Of a stretch of DNA of 64,000 nucleotides, positions 62,006-64,000 are shown in pieces; positions within the stretch are counted from its first letter, which is position 1, and each line of letters starts with the position of its first letter. The translations under genes were made by a program, and so were the position numbers. The notes beneath the pieces are model-generated. The model was not told the DNA's origin. It did no database searches and worked only from the letters and a program-made list of their open reading frames with translations. The stretch is taken from contig PMSM01000010.1 of assembly GCA_003168335.1 (NCBI GenBank), forward strand, positions 210,001-274,000, in the 5' to 3' direction. The stretch is from Blastocatellia bacterium (GTDB lineage Bacteria; Acidobacteriota; Blastocatellia; Pyrinomonadales; Pyrinomonadaceae).

Positions 62006-63166
62006 CTACGCCGCCGCTGCCACCACCTTCTCCGCCGCGTCTTTCATTCCCGTAGCCACCGTAAAGCCCAATCCTGATTCACGGATTACGCGCTGGCCTT
62101 CTTCGACGTTAGTTCCTTCCAGACGAACTACGACTGGAACCTTCACCCCAAGATTCTTCGCGGCACCCACCACGCCACGAGCAACCATGTCGCAGCGAAC
62201 GATGCCGCCGAAAATATTGACCAGCACCGCGCGCACGTTTGGATCCGCGAGCAGGATGCGGAACCCAGCTTCGACCCGCTCCTGGGAAGCGCCGCCGCCC
62301 ACGTCGAGAAAGTTTGCCGGCTCGCCGCCCGCGAGTTTGATGATATCCATCGTGGCCATCGCCAGGCCCGCACCGTTGACCATGCAGGCAATGTTTCCAT
62401 CCAGCTTGATATAGTTGAGATCGAACTTCGACGCTTCGATCTCCAGCGGTTCCTCTTCATTCAGGTCCCGCAGCTCGAGAAAGTCCGAATGACGAAACAA
62501 GGCGTTATCATCAAAGTTCACCTTCGCATCCAAAGCGATCAGACGATTGTCTTTGGTCAGCAGAAAAGGATTGATCTCCATCAAAGACGCGTCCATCGAT
62601 TCATAGGCAGTGTAGAGCGATAGCATGAACTTTGTGGCTGTTGAAATTAATTCGCTCGACAAGCCCAGGGCAAACGCCAGCTTGCGCGCCTGGAAAGGAC
62701 GGAACCCCACGGCCGGATCGATCGTCTCTTTGAAAATCTTTTCCGGGGTCTTCGCCGCTACTTCCTCGATGTCCATCCCCCCGGCGGCCGAAGCCATGAA
62801 GACCGGGCGGCCGCTCGCACGATCCAGAACGATGCCGAGATAGAACTCCTTGTCGATCGGCAATCCTTCCTCGATCAAAAGCACGCGCACTTCCCTGCCC
62901 TCGGGCCCGGTCTGATGGGTAATCAGTTTCATGCCCAGCATCTGCTTTGCGATCTCGCGCGCTTCGTCAGCGTTCTTTGCCAACCTCACGCCGCCGCCCT
63001 TGCCACGCCCGCCGGCATGAATCTGCGCCTTGACCACGACCGGCTCGCAGGCCAGGTCTTTCGCGGCCTGGTACGCTTCATCTGCCGAGTGCGCGACGAT
63101 GCCGCGCGGCACCGGCACACCAAACTTTTTTATTAACTCTTTGGCCTGATACTCGTGTATCTTCAT
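62006..63166 (-). CDS. sucC: Succinyl-CoA synthetase beta subunit
   Basis: The 386-residue ADP/GDP-forming beta subunit has an N-terminal ATP-grasp domain ([21 protein letters not shown] and [17 protein letters not shown]) and a C-terminal domain with [32 protein letters not shown] and [16 protein letters not shown]. SucC partners with SucD at 57573. The ATG at 63166 is preceded by GGGA; a TTG at 63184 is alternative. The gap to sucD holds MauE-like, M48 and beta-CASP genes and several repeats, so the usual sucCD operon is interrupted. Confidence 0.96.
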   Translation of the reverse strand: MKIHEYQAKELIKKFGVPVPRGIVAHSADEAYQAAKDLACEPVVVKAQIHAGGRGKGGGVRLAKNADEAREIAKQMLGMKLITHQTGPEGREVRVLLIEEGLPIDKEFYLGIVLDRASGRPVFMASAAGGMDIEEVAAKTPEKIFKETIDPAVGFRPFQARKLAFALGLSSELISTATKFMLSLYTAYESMDASLMEINPFLLTKDNRLIALDAKVNFDDNALFRHSDFLELRDLNEEEPLEIEASKFDLNYIKLDGNIACMVNGAGLAMATMDIIKLAGGEPANFLDVGGGASQERVEAGFRILLADPNVRAVLVNIFGGIVRCDMVARGVVGAAKNLGVKVPVVVRLEGTNVEEGQRVIRESGLGFTVATGMKDAAEKVVAAAA

Positions 63167-63866
63167 GCTCAATTCCCGATTCAAATGACGTTGAGAAAAA
63201 CGCGATGAGTGTACTCAGAGCTTAACCGCGCCGCAAGCGAGCACCTTGCAAAGTAGACAATAATGGGTCTGGTTCGACTTGAAATTGACCGGCGTTCTTT
63301 TCTCAAGGCGGCGGCGCCCCCTTGCCCTCGGGTTCCGCGCTATCGCTCGCGGCCAGATTCCGATCGAACGTGGACGGTTCACTACTATATTTGCCAGGCG
63401 CTGGATTAACGCAACGATTCTGTCAGGCGATGTCAAAGGCCCTGTAATAAAGAACTTGCCTTTTGGAATCTTGCGGTCTATGATGCCGCCACGTCGCGAA
63501 CAAGGGTCCTGAGTTAGTTTGATCCGGTCAGCCTCAATCGACTGATTGATCGCGACTTAACCTTCCACGAGATTTGTTTGGTGCTTCACTTCCTCAGATC
63601 GTCGTGGCTACGTTGGGACTTCACCAACACGCTAAGTGTGGACATCGTAAAGAATTCGATTCGGTATGAGAAACGCAAGAAAATGTCGGCAAAGCTGTCT
63701 CCTGACGCTTTATCCGGGGAGTTATCATCCCGTAAGTCGTGAAGACTGAAGCTCGGTATGGTCCATAAGGGCTAAGCACTCTCACCGCTTCCCATTTGCT
63801 GCGATGCCTCTCACTCTCAAACTAAACCAATACTAGAGCAGCGATCGCGCTGTAAAGGAGGCAGAT
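63167..63866. other. 700-nt gene-free region at right
   Basis: No gene, tRNA, known repeat family or strong terminator is visible here. It should contain the promoters of sucC and of the gene starting at 63867. A short minus-strand frame (63215-63436) was judged spurious. Confidence 0.5.
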
Positions 63867-64000
63867 ATGTCAGGAACTTGGCAACCATTGGCTCACCAAC
63901 CAACCTTCAATGCCAGCACAATGCTTCTACTCAATGACGGAAGCGTAATGTGTCAGGAGTCAGGCGGCTTGAATTGGTCACGATTGACGCCCGATCAGTT
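63867..64000 (+). CDS. Kelch/galactose-oxidase-like protein, 5' end only
   Basis: A perfect AAAGGAGG stands six bases before the ATG. The 44 visible residues include W5QPLAHQPTFNASTMLLLNDG and SVMCQESGGLNWSRLTPDQ. This resembles the first blade of Kelch/galactose-oxidase-like proteins, in which a motif like TMLLLNDGSVMCQ recurs (compare FNASTMLLLNDG). No signal peptide is present at this start. The rest lies beyond the window. Confidence 0.55.
   Translation, partial: MSGTWQPLAHQPTFNASTMLLLNDGSVMCQESGGLNWSRLTPDQ

Noticed and set aside
63215-63436. Minus-strand ORF of 73 codons upstream of sucC
   Set aside because: Arg-rich composition without motifs and no convincing start; treated as non-coding.
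1-64000. tRNA, rRNA, prophage or transposase genes
   Set aside because: No cloverleaf, rRNA core sequence, integrase or transposase motif was seen by eye on either strand.

Overview
The window looks like a chromosomal segment of an acidobacterium, probably of the Blastocatellia/Pyrinomonadaceae side of the phylum. This is inferred, not tested by any search. The clues are two exported VWFA-domain proteins of the acidobacterial type, several proteins opening with a short CPxC...C..DG zinc-ribbon-like module, many secreted beta-propeller and Ig-repeat proteins, moderately high GC, and gene borders packed with short palindromic elements. No rRNA, tRNA, phage, transposase or CRISPR locus was seen.

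Layout. 1-2321: two exported proteins on the minus strand (an SH3-like lipoprotein cut by the window edge, and an M61-like peptidase). 2509-8920: plus-strand genes (tiny membrane peptide, VWFA protein, purH, M48 peptidase, exported protein, fabI, LOG protein). 8878-22793: a long minus-strand series, read right to left: NHL-propeller protein, M50 protease, trpS, scpA, scpB, rluB, acyl-CoA dehydrogenase, meaB, methylmalonyl-CoA epimerase, parvulin, MBL hydrolase, mtnP, small exported protein, PfkB kinase, DUF2007 protein, cutA. It combines the common trpS-scpA-scpB-rluB neighbourhood with part of the propionate/methylmalonyl-CoA route. 23139-26497: hflX and a PgpH-like HD phosphohydrolase, translationally coupled. 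26504-36819: minus-strand HIT, HU, rpsA, a BNR-propeller protein, a large OmpA-like protein and glutamate dehydrogenase. 37021-41420: a plus-strand run of TPR, exported and VWFA proteins of unknown joint role. 41444-58442: minus-strand envelope, signalling and zinc-ribbon genes, an isolated nuoI, ndk and sucD. 58636-63166: beta-CASP nuclease, M48 lipoprotein-like peptidase, MauE/DoxX protein and sucC. A Kelch/galactose-oxidase-like gene starts at the right edge.

The most interesting content is between genes. First, there are elements bounded by inverted arrays of degenerate 7-nt repeats, usually about five units (35 bp) per side. Two of them enclose a gene for a four-helix-bundle protein of the 23S rRNA-intervening-sequence/S23/Avd family (53341-53819 and 54343-54771). 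Each uses a different heptamer (TCAGAAG or TTTCGAA). Others have the inverted arrays but no gene (50432-50562, 22886-23053), and some are single-sided. The arrays sit directly against start and stop codons of neighbouring genes. This looks like a small non-transposase mobile system, or a repeat system tied to S23-family proteins.

Second, many gene borders carry palindromic elements with related ends (GTTTAGAGT...ACTCTAAAC) but very different hairpin stems that keep base pairing. Some are nested in each other, and some supply the stop codon of the adjacent gene.
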